Source of the DNA: Vibrio sp. 16
GTDB lineage: Bacteria; Pseudomonadota; Gammaproteobacteria; Enterobacterales; Vibrionaceae
Direction of reading: 5' to 3'
NCBI RefSeq assembly: GCF_963681195.1
Contig: NZ_OY808997.1
Location: forward strand, 1 to 64,000
Length of the DNA stretch: 64,000 bases
The position numbers and the translations under genes were made by a program. The notes below the pieces were generated by a model. That model was not told where the DNA came from and searched no databases. It worked only from the letters and a program-made list of their open reading frames with translations. This document shows positions 28,239 to 36,301 of this stretch, one piece after another. The first letter of the stretch is position 1. Every line of letters begins with the position of its first letter.

Positions 28239-30552
28239 CTGTGTTTCCTTTCGACTTTTTGTTGTGCTGTCTCAGTTGCTCAATGGAGATTGGTGGAGAC
28301 AGATAGTAGCCTTGCATGTAATCACATTGATTGTTCGCCAGCCACTGATGCATCTCTTTTGACTCAATCCCTTCGGCGGTCACAAGCATAGATTGAGAAT
28401 GACAAAGGTCAACCAGTGGCTTCACCACCGTTTGGTTATTTGTCTTGGTCAGTGCTTCTAGAAACTCACGATCAAACTTAATTTTTTGTACTGGGTATTC
28501 AACTAGTTGGGTAATGGACGTGTAGCCAGAGCCAAAGTCATCAATAGTCAATTTAAAGCCCATCTGTGACAGCTCATACAATAAGAGATAACTTTGAGAG
28601 TCTGATGCGAACGTCTCTGTTATTTCAAAGTCGATAAGATCCGGACGAACTGAGTACCGTTCGGCCATGGTTTGAATATATTGCGCGAGCTGCAATGAAT
28701 CTAGTTCAGCAGAGGACAAGTTAATCGATAATTGGACGGGCCAGTCGAAACAGTTCTGAATGGCTGAAAAGTCTTCAAAGGCTTGTTTTACTACCCAGCG
28801 GTCAATTGTGCCAAACAAACCAATTTGCTCGGAGATAGGAATAAATTCACTCGGATTGACCGTGCCTAGTTTGGGGGACTCCCAGCGAAGTAGCGCCTCT
28901 AGCCCGCGCACTTCTAAACCACTTCGATCAAAATAGGGTTGATAGAGTAATTGGAATTCCTGATCTAGGTTGCTTGAACGCAAAGCTCGCTCAACTTGAG
29001 AGCGGCGGCGGACGATTTGATCCAGTTCTTTAGAGTAGTGTGCGATTTGATTTTTACCCGCTCGTTTCGCTTGATACATCGCGGTATCAGCATGAGAGAG
29101 CAAGCTAGTAAGGTCTCGTCCATCTTCAGGGTATGAAGCGATGCCGATACTGGCGGTAATCGGAAAGTTGCCAAGTGGAGAGTTCGCGCTATTTTGAATC
29201 GGCTCTAACACCGCCCTCGCAATCTCAGGAGCGTAACTAGAATGCTGGTTTACTGACGAAATAAAGACAGCAAACTCATCGCCTGACAGCCTTGCAGCAA
29301 GGCATTTTACACTGTACTTCAATTCAAATTCGTTACAGCGCTGGCGAATGTGCTCTGCGAAATTGACCAGCAGTGAGTCGCCAATATGATGACCGTATTT
29401 GTCGTTGACGTATTTGAAGTTGTCGAGATCAATGTAGAGGATCCAAGCGCGAGTATCGATTAACTTGTTGGCTATCGTTCTTTCCACAAACATTTGGAAC
29501 TGATACCGATTGGCGAGTTGCGTGAGGTGATCGTTCTCTGCCATCGCTTTGGTTTTCTGATAACTCGAGTTGAGCTCTTTATACATGTCATAAAAGCGGA
29601 CTGACAGACGTCCAATCTCATTGTCTGCAGAGAGTTTTTCGATGTTTGAGCGTTTTTGCAGTTCGACTTCTTGGAGTTGGTGATCGAGTCTTGTTATCGG
29701 CTTAATTACGTGGCGATAGAGTAAAAACAACAAGATAAGAACGGTAGAAACGGCTGAAGCCCCAAACGCAAGTAAGAGCTTGTTTTCAATCTTGTTTAAC
29801 TGCTCATTGAGTAAGTACTGAGCAGGATCCAACACCGCGTATAAGTTGGGTTTCAACTCAACCGATTGAGTGAGTCCCGATTTTTTTACGGGTTCTTGAG
29901 CGAAGAAGATACTGCTGTCGTTATCAAACTCTAAAATGTGCTTGAGCTGGTCAAAGTTATCGAGAGATAAAGAGACAACAACGAAAAATACTTGCTCTTT
30001 GTTGTAGCTAAGTGGCGAGGTGAATGTGTCGTTGTCGAGCACATCATAACGAATCAGTATGCTTTGTCCCTGATAATTGTTGGCAAACCCGGTATGGGAG
30101 AGTTGCCCAGTTTGCTTGTATATGTGACGAATGTATTTGAGGACATTTTCATCAAGGGTAGCAAAAGGATCGGTTTGGTTGTCGGCGTAAAAACGAACGT
30201 GTTGGTCACTGTCTACGATGGCGACAGCAATGTTGTCTTGTTTGTTAGGTTGTAGGTTATCAATAGTTGTTTGCAGGTTTTCGATCAACCGCATCTCTCG
30301 GTAAGGGTTCTCCGGTTGACTAAAGTAGTGGCGAATAATATCGCTTTTAATCAACGTCAGTGAGTAGCTATTAATTAGGGAGACCGATTGGCGAAAATGG
30401 CCAGCAAGTTTCTCCATCGTGAGCTGCAAGTAACTGTTTTCACGCTTAATGAGCGTGTCTTTCTGGTTTACGTAAATACTATAGCTCGACATTGCTGCGC
30501 TGAGCATAACAACGGGGGCAACCAAAAGCAGAACTCTAGTACTGAGCTTCAT
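28204..30552 (-). CDS. mbaA: MbaA, polyamine-controlled GGDEF/EAL membrane protein
   Basis: A 782-residue inner-membrane protein. It has a membrane helix at about 5-27, a large periplasmic domain to about 252, a second helix (LLLAFGASAVSTVLILLFLLY), a HAMP-like linker, GGDEF (about 345-500) and EAL (about 520-770). The GGDEF signature is SGDEF (423-427) and no RxxD inhibitory site precedes it. The EAL signature is intact (EALLRW, E552), with DDFGSG and TAEGIE. In V. cholerae MbaA degrades c-di-GMP and is controlled by the periplasmic polyamine receptor NspS. The nspS gene lies directly upstream, overlapping by 17 bp. The ligand here is inferred from that pair. Confidence 0.92.
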   Translation of the reverse strand: MKLSTRVLLLVAPVVMLSAAMSSYSIYVNQKDTLIKRENSYLQLTMEKLAGHFRQSVSLINSYSLTLIKSDIIRHYFSQPENPYREMRLIENLQTTIDNLQPNKQDNIAVAIVDSDQHVRFYADNQTDPFATLDENVLKYIRHIYKQTGQLSHTGFANNYQGQSILIRYDVLDNDTFTSPLSYNKEQVFFVVVSLSLDNFDQLKHILEFDNDSSIFFAQEPVKKSGLTQSVELKPNLYAVLDPAQYLLNEQLNKIENKLLLAFGASAVSTVLILLFLLYRHVIKPITRLDHQLQEVELQKRSNIEKLSADNEIGRLSVRFYDMYKELNSSYQKTKAMAENDHLTQLANRYQFQMFVERTIANKLIDTRAWILYIDLDNFKYVNDKYGHHIGDSLLVNFAEHIRQRCNEFELKYSVKCLAARLSGDEFAVFISSVNQHSSYAPEIARAVLEPIQNSANSPLGNFPITASIGIASYPEDGRDLTSLLSHADTAMYQAKRAGKNQIAHYSKELDQIVRRRSQVERALRSSNLDQEFQLLYQPYFDRSGLEVRGLEALLRWESPKLGTVNPSEFIPISEQIGLFGTIDRWVVKQAFEDFSAIQNCFDWPVQLSINLSSAELDSLQLAQYIQTMAERYSVRPDLIDFEITETFASDSQSYLLLYELSQMGFKLTIDDFGSGYTSITQLVEYPVQKIKFDREFLEALTKTNNQTVVKPLVDLCHSQSMLVTAEGIESKEMHQWLANNQCDYMQGYYLSPPISIEQLRQHNKKSKGNTDVSEESYCRFA

Positions 30553-31579
30553 GATTCTTAACTATTTGATTAATGATTTTCGTTCTTAGGCTTATGTTTT
30601 CTGCAGAAAGCATACTGTCTATGTAACTGTTTTTAAGTTGTTCTGGGCTTGGGAACAATGATGCATCATTTTTGTACCAATCAGGCATCAGTTTTAATGC
30701 ACTTAAATTGGGCGTTGCAGCTTTAATATCTGTTGCATTCATTGCAGCAATTGTGGGACCAGACAAATAGTTAAGAAAGGCTTTTGCTGCCTTTTTATTA
30801 CTCGAGTGACTGCTTATCGCTAAACAGTCTAGCCATATATAAATTTCCCCTTCCGGCAGAACAAACTCCCACGCGTCACGACCAAATGAACGATTGAGTG
30901 AATACTGATCGCCGCTGTAGGCAAGGGCCAACTGAAGCTTGTCAGAGTTTTCTTGGCTTCGGATGTAGCTCAGTATGTATTCAAAGGTGAGGACTTGCTG
31001 GCTGAATGTTTTGAGGGCAGGGTAGGCTTGTCTGATTTCCTCGCGGCTTTCAGTTGTTGGTGATAAACCTAAGCTGTAAAACAAGGGCAAGAATGATTCA
31101 ACGGTATCGTTGATCATACCTATTCGACCTTTGAGTTCCTCGCTGGGCTCGACAAACTCTTTCCATGTAGTGGGTGGGTTCTCGATGCGATCTTTTCGGT
31201 AAGCAATACCCACCGTGCCCCAAAAATAGGGAACTGCATAATCACCACACGCTTGGTTCCACTTATTGTCGTTATGGGCTCGATTGGGAAGGTCACTGAT
31301 GCGCTCGAAACTGCCTAAGTTGCCATAGATGTTTGCTGAAACGTTGTCTAGAACCACAATATCAAATGGCAACTGAATGCTTTTCATCATTAATAGACTG
31401 CGTTCATCGTCATTATCAAAGTGGGATAACTGCAGCGGCGTTTCATGTGTTTCTTGCCAGTCATTAATGACTTTGGGGGATAGGGTATCCTCCCATAAAT
31501 AGATATTGAGTGGTGTTGGCGTCGCGATGGCACTATTGGTCCAACATGCGAGGAGAAATATAGAGATGAGCGCTCTCAT
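30536..31579 (-). CDS. nspS: NspS, periplasmic norspermidine/spermidine receptor
   Basis: A 347-residue PotD-like binding protein with a Sec signal peptide (about 1-19, ending ATA/SAIA). Family blocks are LNIYLWEDTLSPKVINDW, VPYFWGTVGIAYRKD, LPLFYSLG and GEIYIWLDCLAISSHS. No potABC transport genes are near; it instead overlaps mbaA. The V. cholerae pair VC0704/VC0703 has this arrangement, where NspS reports polyamines to MbaA instead of importing them. It is first in an nspS-mbaA-yjjX operon. The 160-bp upstream gap contains a large imperfect palindrome. Confidence 0.92.
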   Translation of the reverse strand: MRALISIFLLACWTNSAIATPTPLNIYLWEDTLSPKVINDWQETHETPLQLSHFDNDDERSLLMMKSIQLPFDIVVLDNVSANIYGNLGSFERISDLPNRAHNDNKWNQACGDYAVPYFWGTVGIAYRKDRIENPPTTWKEFVEPSEELKGRIGMINDTVESFLPLFYSLGLSPTTESREEIRQAYPALKTFSQQVLTFEYILSYIRSQENSDKLQLALAYSGDQYSLNRSFGRDAWEFVLPEGEIYIWLDCLAISSHSSNKKAAKAFLNYLSGPTIAAMNATDIKAATPNLSALKLMPDWYKNDASLFPSPEQLKNSYIDSMLSAENISLRTKIINQIVKNHEAQY

Positions 31580-31640
31580 ACTAACGAGTAAATAGCCTTA
31601 CATTGAGGGTTGGTTGTTTGCTATGGCGTCAGTATGTAGT

Positions 31641-31705
31641 GCTGACACTGTATAAATATGCAACTTAGCTTCTGAATACTAAGAAGTTTTATAAACAGTG
31701 TCAGC
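31641..31705. repeat. 65-bp nested imperfect palindrome between pheA and nspS
   Basis: GCTGACACTGT (31641-31651) is matched by ACAGTGTCAGC (31695-31705). Inside, ATAAA/TTTAT and ACTTAG/CTAAG extend the stem. No T-run follows on either strand, so it is not a standard terminator. It lies 62 bp upstream of nspS and 36 bp past pheA. Confidence 0.6.
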
Positions 31706-31740
31706 TTAGATATGAAATAATTTGAGCTAGGTAGAGATAT

Positions 31741-32919
31741 TTACTGCAACTTAACTTGTGTCGGTTTCACATTTTCCGATGGGTAACAACCCAGAACTTT
31801 CAGGTGTTTTGTGATCTTAGTCAGTTCGTTGAAGGCGCTCTGCATTTCATTGGAGTCTAGATGTGAAGCGAGATCAACATAAAACATCTCTTCCCAAGGA
31901 TTGCCCATGATTGGGCGGGACTCGAGTTTGGTCATGTTGATGCCGTAGCGCTGCAGCACCAGTAAAGTCTCGACTAAGGAGCCTGCTTCTTGTGATGTTG
32001 ACATAATTAGTGTCGTCTTGGCTGGAATTTGTGCCGAGACTTCCACAGGCTTGCGAGCGACAACAATGAATCGGGTATGATTTTCAGTTTGATTGGCGAT
32101 ATTACTTTGAATCGGTTGAAGACCATAGAGCTTGCCACTTGAGGCATTACCAATCGCGGCAACGTCGCTACGGTTCATCTCTTGCACTTTCTGCATTGCA
32201 TCTGCTGTACTGGCACAAGACTCTAATTGCACACCTTTTAGTTTGCCCAGAAATTCACTGCATTGCTGGTGGGGCTGCGGGTGAGAGTAAAGTGTTTTGA
32301 GTTCTTCCAAACGAATATCTGATGTGGCCACCAAGCAATGTTCAATGGGAAGCGTCAACTCGCCAACAATGTAGAGTGTGGTGTGTTGAAGTAGGTCATA
32401 GACTTCATTAATTGAACCCGAGCTGGTGTTCTCAATAGGTAGCACACCGTAGTCCGCATGACCTGACTCTACGGTATTGGCGACTTCTTTAAAGTGCTCG
32501 CAATTGAGCTCAATGAGTTCCGTATTTTTCCGGCTGAAATACTCACGACTTGCAAGGTGTGAGTATGAGCCTTTGGCGCCAAGAAAAGCGACTCGAGCAA
32601 GAGGTTTTCGGCTAAGTTCAGGGTTAGCAAGATTTTGTAGATACGACTGTTGCAGTAGTACGGAGTCTTCAATGATGGTGTGGAAAAGTTTCGTGATATA
32701 TTGAGCATCTAACTCATATTTGTCTTTGCCTGCATTAATGAGTTTGACAAGAAGCTGTTGCTCTCGGCCAGCATCGCGCACGGGCTTAGATGTTTGAACT
32801 TTACTCTTCGCGACTTCAATACTCATTTTTCTACGCTCAGATAGTAGATGCAGTAATTGATCGTCAAGCTCATTTAGTCTTAATCGGATCTCTTCGAGCG
32901 AGTATTTTTGTTCAGTCAT
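31741..32919 (-). CDS. pheA: Chorismate mutase / prephenate dehydratase
   Basis: A 392-residue bifunctional enzyme leading to phenylalanine. The AroQ mutase is at 1-90 (SLEEIRLRLNELDDQLLHLLSERR). The prephenate dehydratase (about 105-285) has FLGAKGSYSHLA, the PIENTSSGSINEVYDLL block and NHTRFIVV. The C-terminal ACT domain (about 300-385) has the ESRPIMGNPWEEMFYVD phenylalanine site. I start at the ATG at 32919, where similarity begins and an AGGAAT/AGG site precedes; the longer frame to 32991 runs through the attenuator hairpin. It is controlled by the pheL leader and terminator just upstream, and sits next to raiA as in E. coli. Confidence 0.96.
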   Translation of the reverse strand: MTEQKYSLEEIRLRLNELDDQLLHLLSERRKMSIEVAKSKVQTSKPVRDAGREQQLLVKLINAGKDKYELDAQYITKLFHTIIEDSVLLQQSYLQNLANPELSRKPLARVAFLGAKGSYSHLASREYFSRKNTELIELNCEHFKEVANTVESGHADYGVLPIENTSSGSINEVYDLLQHTTLYIVGELTLPIEHCLVATSDIRLEELKTLYSHPQPHQQCSEFLGKLKGVQLESCASTADAMQKVQEMNRSDVAAIGNASSGKLYGLQPIQSNIANQTENHTRFIVVARKPVEVSAQIPAKTTLIMSTSQEAGSLVETLLVLQRYGINMTKLESRPIMGNPWEEMFYVDLASHLDSNEMQSAFNELTKITKHLKVLGCYPSENVKPTQVKLQ

Positions 32920-32934
32920 CCTGTATTCCTTAAA

Positions 32935-32962
32935 AATAAAAAAGCCTCCCAGTGGGAGGCTT
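32935..32962 (-). terminator. pheA attenuator terminator
   Basis: AAGCCTCCC (32942-32950), 3-base loop, GGGAGGCTT (32954-32962). T-runs follow on the minus strand. It lies between the pheL stop and the pheA start. The upstream leader segment GGAGGC (about 33001-33006) could pair with GCCTCC of this stem as antiterminator. Confidence 0.9.
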
Positions 32963-33009
32963 CCTGTTCGTTTTTGACTTATCTTCCGCAAACGAGGCTG
33001 CCTCCAAAT

Positions 33010-33057
33010 TTAGTGGAGAAAAAAGAAGTCAAAAAAGAACAGGTTGTTTGTTTGCAT
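33010..33057 (-). CDS. pheL: Phe leader peptide PheL
   Basis: A 15-codon open frame, MQTNNLFFFDFFFLH, from ATG at 33057-33055 to TAA at 33012-33010. Six of 15 residues are phenylalanine, in two runs of three. E. coli PheL (15 residues, seven Phe) has the same design at the same place before pheA. Ribosome stalling at Phe codons when tRNA-Phe is uncharged should favour the antiterminator and allow pheA expression. A sigma-70 promoter lies about 24 bp upstream of the start. The gene is too short for ordinary gene calling but very well supported by composition and context. Confidence 0.93.
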   Translation of the reverse strand: MQTNNLFFFDFFFLH

Positions 33058-33087
33058 AAATCACTACTTATCGTGGGAACCGTAAAC

Positions 33088-33116
33088 ACAATAAGCAACC
33101 ACCAGTGGAGCGTCAA
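33088..33116 (-). promoter_or_regulatory. pheL-pheA promoter
   Basis: On the minus strand TTGACG (plus 33111-33116), 17 bp, TATTGT (plus 33088-33093). The transcript would begin near 33081, about 24 nt before pheL. Confidence 0.75.
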
Positions 33117-33120
33117 GCAA

Positions 33121-33148
33121 AAAAATAGCGCCTTTCGGCGCTATTTTT
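33121..33148. terminator. Terminator of raiA
   Basis: AAAAATAGCGCC-TTTC-GGCGCTATTTTT is symmetric. It lies 23 bp past the raiA stop and just upstream of the pheA promoter. Confidence 0.9.
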
Positions 33149-33171
33149 TGAATCCTCTTAGTGCAGTAAAC

Positions 33172-33507
33172 CTATTCCGCTTCTAGCTCAGTTTCTTCTA
33201 GCTCTGGCTTCTCAGTGCGGCGAGCTTCTGGTTTGTGGCGTAGTTTGTTTAGCTGACGTTCTAGTTTCTGTTCTACCTCATTAACGGCAGCGTATAAATC
33301 TTCGTGTGTTGCAGATGCAACCAGTTGGCCTTTTGGTACCGTGATGACAGCTTCAAACTTCATCTGTTTGTTCGGCTCCTCACTGAAGCTTGTTTGGCAA
33401 CCAATAATGTCTACTTGCCATTTTTCCAACTTTTTAAATTTGCTCTCAATATGAGTGCGGATTGCAGAGGTGATGTCGATATTTTTACCAGTGATGTTTA
33501 CTTTCAT
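33172..33507 (-). CDS. raiA: Ribosome-associated inhibitor RaiA (HPF/YfiA family)
   Basis: A 111-residue stationary-phase factor that binds the 30S decoding region and stops translation. The HPF fold is at 1-97 (MKVNITGKNIDITSAIRTHI... KLEKW... LYAAVNEVEQKLERQLNKLRHKPEARR). An acidic tail follows (EKPELEETELEAE). That tail and the neighbour pheA identify RaiA (YfiA), not the shorter HPF, which lacks the tail. The start ATG at 33507 has GAGG upstream; MTQRKTS before it is not needed. Two CRP-like sites lie 65-130 bp upstream. In V. cholerae this gene (called vrp) is reported to be under sRNA and CRP control. Confidence 0.92.
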   Translation of the reverse strand: MKVNITGKNIDITSAIRTHIESKFKKLEKWQVDIIGCQTSFSEEPNKQMKFEAVITVPKGQLVASATHEDLYAAVNEVEQKLERQLNKLRHKPEARRTEKPELEETELEAE

Positions 33508-33528
33508 AGATGTTTTCCTCTGTGTCAT

Positions 33529-33858
33529 CCCTCATGGGTTGAGTTCAGATTACCGCTCATGGATAAAAATAATGTGACAGAGATCATTATTTGATTGCTG
33601 TTTTTCAACACCCAAAACAAACGTGATCCATCTCAAAGAGTGTATCGATGTCACTACGAAAAAGCTTGTGTAAGAATGAAATCTCATTAGATTGGGAGAG
33701 GTAAGGCACTAAAAATCATTCGTTTTTTAGCGCATTCTTTCGATTCAAAAAAAGCCTTGGTTAAACTTTAACCCAACCAAAAGTGTGAATGTTCTTCCAC
33801 TTTTTCTCACGTTCTATCCCAATGCCTTCTTAGTGGCTCCCTGAACTCTTGTATTCGG
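33529..33858. other. raiA upstream region with CRP-like sites
   Basis: This 330-bp gap has no gene. TGTGA-N6-TCATT (33573-33588) and CGTGA-N6-TCAAA (33622-33637) resemble CRP sites at positions that could act on raiA, which reads away from them on the minus strand. The far end also serves the 3' side of the MltF-like gene. GGTTAAA-C-TTTAACC (33759-33773) with an adjoining T-run on the minus strand may be its terminator. Confidence 0.4.
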
Positions 33859-35289
33859 CTATCGCCAAAAATCTATTTTGATGGCGTTTGACGCAGATTG
33901 ACTCTCGCGTAGCGTTTTTAATGCTTCTAATTGCTTATAAATAACGAAGTAGCGGTTGATGTTAGCAACGTAGTGCACGGGCTCTCTACCAATGTGCCGT
34001 CTGGCCATGATTTCGACATTCTTAAACCACTTGTTTGGATCGTAGCCTTGCTGGGAAGCTAGTCGGCGAACGCGTCTAATGTTAGCAGGACCGGCGTTAT
34101 ATGCGGCGAGTGCAAAGTAAACTTGGTTGTCTGGGCTGATTTTGTCATCGCTAAAGTATCGGTCTTTTAGGAAGCGCATATATTTCACGCCAGCGTGGAT
34201 ATTATTGTCGACTTTGTAAATGTCGGGAATATTCACGTTAGGGTCTTTTGCCGTGCTAGGAAGGACTTGCATAACGCCCACTGCGCCTTTGTGTGACACT
34301 TTACTTTGGTCTAACCCCGACTCTTGGAATCCCTGGGCTGAAATCATCATGGGATCAAAATCATATTGGTCGGAGTAGAGAGAAAAAATTCCCGACAGTG
34401 CTTCTAATCGGTTGATATGGTTTGGGTTAAGGATTTTTCTCAGCCACTGAGTATTGTCTAGATACTTGCTGTAAATAACGTTGCCGAGCAAGGTACCTGA
34501 TCGGGAAGTCTTCAAATATTGATTTACAAAGGTTTGCAGCTGTGGACTGTTCTTTCTCATAGCCCAAGCAATTTCTCCATTTATTCTTAGGGGAACTGAG
34601 TCATGTACCTGAATATTGTCCATGACTTTGAGCCAAAGCTCTGTTTTGTGGCTGTCTAAGATAGTTGCGCTGATATGGCCTTGATTGACGAGTTCGACCA
34701 ACTCAAGATCCTGCAGTGTTTCTTCGACAAACCGAACAATCACGGGAGGGAGGCCGAGGCTATCTAGCTGGTGGTTTAGTTGCTGAAGGCTTTCGAAGTA
34801 GCTGGAACTTGCGCGAACCCAAACCTCTTTACCGCTAAGTTGTTCGATGTTTTCTATCGAAGCAACGGATTGGTCAGTGACAAGCCGTTCTTTGACCCCC
34901 TTTAATACGGGTAAGCTGAAATCGATAGAGTTAAGACGTGCGGGCGTTATCGTTAGGTTGGCCACAATCAGATCGCCGTATCCTTGCACTAATGAAGGAA
35001 TCAGCTCATCACGATGAACGGGAATGATTTGTAGATTGAAATAGGAAGAGCGTTGTTTGAGTTGTTTTTCGAAATGGTAGAGGAGTTCCGCGAGGATGCC
35101 TTTCGGTCTGCCATCTTCGATGTAGTAAAAACCTAGATCGGCAGCGACCAGAACACGAATGACGCCTTTTTTCTCTAGAGCTGGCAAGTCTCCCAAGTAA
35201 GGCTCTTTTTGCAAAGGAGAGAGAGAAAGAGCAAAACAGCGGGATATAGAGAGTGACAAAATAATAAGACTTAATACAACTTTGAACAT
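33859..35289 (-). CDS. MltF-type lytic transglycosylase with solute-binding domain
   Basis: A 476-residue exported protein. A signal peptide of about 20 residues ends CFALS and is not a lipobox. A family-3 solute-binding domain follows (about 40-275: IRVLVAADLGFYYIEDGRPKGILAELL... NLTITPARLNSIDFSLPV). An SLT domain lies at about 300-450, with the catalytic QESGLD, GAVGVMQVLPSTA and AAYNAGPANIRRV. This pairing is the MltF layout, in which the binding domain regulates a membrane-associated murein lyase. The standard mltF of E. coli is 518 residues and next to purL, so this may be a Vibrio paralogue. I leave the symbol blank for that reason. Confidence 0.85.
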   Translation of the reverse strand: MFKVVLSLIILSLSISRCFALSLSPLQKEPYLGDLPALEKKGVIRVLVAADLGFYYIEDGRPKGILAELLYHFEKQLKQRSSYFNLQIIPVHRDELIPSLVQGYGDLIVANLTITPARLNSIDFSLPVLKGVKERLVTDQSVASIENIEQLSGKEVWVRASSSYFESLQQLNHQLDSLGLPPVIVRFVEETLQDLELVELVNQGHISATILDSHKTELWLKVMDNIQVHDSVPLRINGEIAWAMRKNSPQLQTFVNQYLKTSRSGTLLGNVIYSKYLDNTQWLRKILNPNHINRLEALSGIFSLYSDQYDFDPMMISAQGFQESGLDQSKVSHKGAVGVMQVLPSTAKDPNVNIPDIYKVDNNIHAGVKYMRFLKDRYFSDDKISPDNQVYFALAAYNAGPANIRRVRRLASQQGYDPNKWFKNVEIMARRHIGREPVHYVANINRYFVIYKQLEALKTLRESQSASNAIKIDFWR

Positions 35290-35356
35290 TCATTAACCTC
35301 TTAACTTCATTGGTTAAAAATAGGTCCAAGGATTGATTTGAGCCAAGAAAGTGCAT

Positions 35357-35385
35357 AAAAAAACCGCTCCAAATGTGAAGCGGTT
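35357..35385 (-). terminator. Terminator of bamD
   Basis: AACCGCT (35362-35368) pairs with AGCGGTT (35379-35385). A seven-base A-run on the plus strand gives the T-tract for minus-strand transcripts. Confidence 0.8.
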
Positions 35386-35404
35386 CTGATTAATTAATCA
35401 CCAA

Positions 35405-36130
35405 TTAAATTGGGTTGAGCTTTATCAACTCTTCCGTACGTTTGATCGCATCTTCTAAACCAAGCTGCTTGTAGGCTTCCAGCTGTATCTTCAGTGACTT
35501 GCGAGCCGCTACCGTATCTGGATAAGTTTTTTGTAGTTCTTGCGTACGGTTGATTGCCGCAATCCAAGCCTCTCGGCGAAGATAAAAATCTGCGGTAGCC
35601 AAATCGTATTCAGCTAGACGGTTCTTTAGCGCGAGCATTCGTTTTTGCGAATCTTCTGCGTATAGGCTAGTCGGGTAGCGTTCAAGTAGGCGCTTGAAAT
35701 CAGCAAACGCTTTTTTCACCGGTTCAGGGTCGCGGTCGCTACGATCAACATTGAACAAATCGTGCATAAAGTTACGATCTTGTGCCATGTGTGTCAGCCC
35801 GCGCATATACAAAACCCAGTCGAGCTTTTCATGGGTTGGGTTTAGGCGGGTAAAGCGTTCAATGGTTGCCAGCCCTAAAGCTAAGTCGTCATTTTTGTAG
35901 TAGGCGTAAATCAAATCCAGCTGAACTTGCTCTGAGTACGCGCCAAATGGGTAACGAGAGTCCAAGGCTTCAAGCTGACTGATGGCCGAAAGCCAGTTAC
36001 CACTTTGAAGCGAAACCTGGGCTTCTGAATACAGCTCAGATGGTGGCACGTCTGGCACGATCTCTTCGCTGCTTGAGCAGCCAACCAGTACAGATAGTGC
36101 CAACAAGCCAGATAAAGTATGCTTTTTCAT
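35405..36130 (-). CDS. bamD: Outer-membrane assembly lipoprotein BamD
   Basis: A 241-residue lipoprotein of the BAM complex, which folds beta-barrel proteins into the outer membrane. The signal is MKKHTLSGLLALSVLVGCSSS, with lipobox LVGC; S at +2 directs it to the outer membrane. Five TPR repeats fill the rest (for example ELYSEAQVSLQSGNWLSAISQLEALDSRYPFG, read as TPR1). The length equals E. coli BamD (245). It is divergent from rluD, as in E. coli. A 9-bp-arm hairpin lies in the 5' leader. It matures through LspA. Confidence 0.95.
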   Translation of the reverse strand: MKKHTLSGLLALSVLVGCSSSEEIVPDVPPSELYSEAQVSLQSGNWLSAISQLEALDSRYPFGAYSEQVQLDLIYAYYKNDDLALGLATIERFTRLNPTHEKLDWVLYMRGLTHMAQDRNFMHDLFNVDRSDRDPEPVKKAFADFKRLLERYPTSLYAEDSQKRMLALKNRLAEYDLATADFYLRREAWIAAINRTQELQKTYPDTVAARKSLKIQLEAYKQLGLEDAIKRTEELIKLNPI

Positions 36131-36168
36131 ATCAGGATTCGATTCCTTGAGATAAATATTTCTGCTCT

Positions 36169-36194
36169 TCCGTTACTTTCTGGGCAGTAACGGA
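36169..36194. promoter_or_regulatory. Inverted repeat in the bamD leader
   Basis: TCCGTTACT (36169-36177), 8-base loop, AGTAACGGA (36186-36194) are perfect arms, 39-64 bp upstream of bamD. No T-run follows. It may be an mRNA hairpin or a repressor site. Confidence 0.45.
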
Positions 36195-36301
36195 TACAAT
36201 GTCCAATTATACCCGATCAACTCGAGTGAATGAGTTGTGGTGAGTAGTCTATTTTTCCACAGTAGTGACAATTAGTCTCACAGTTTTTAAAAAAGTTCGA
36301 T

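Noticed and set aside
32920..32991. N-terminal extension of pheA by 24 codons
   Set aside because: The extension runs through the attenuator hairpin, has no similarity, and a good ribosome-binding site precedes the ATG at 32919.
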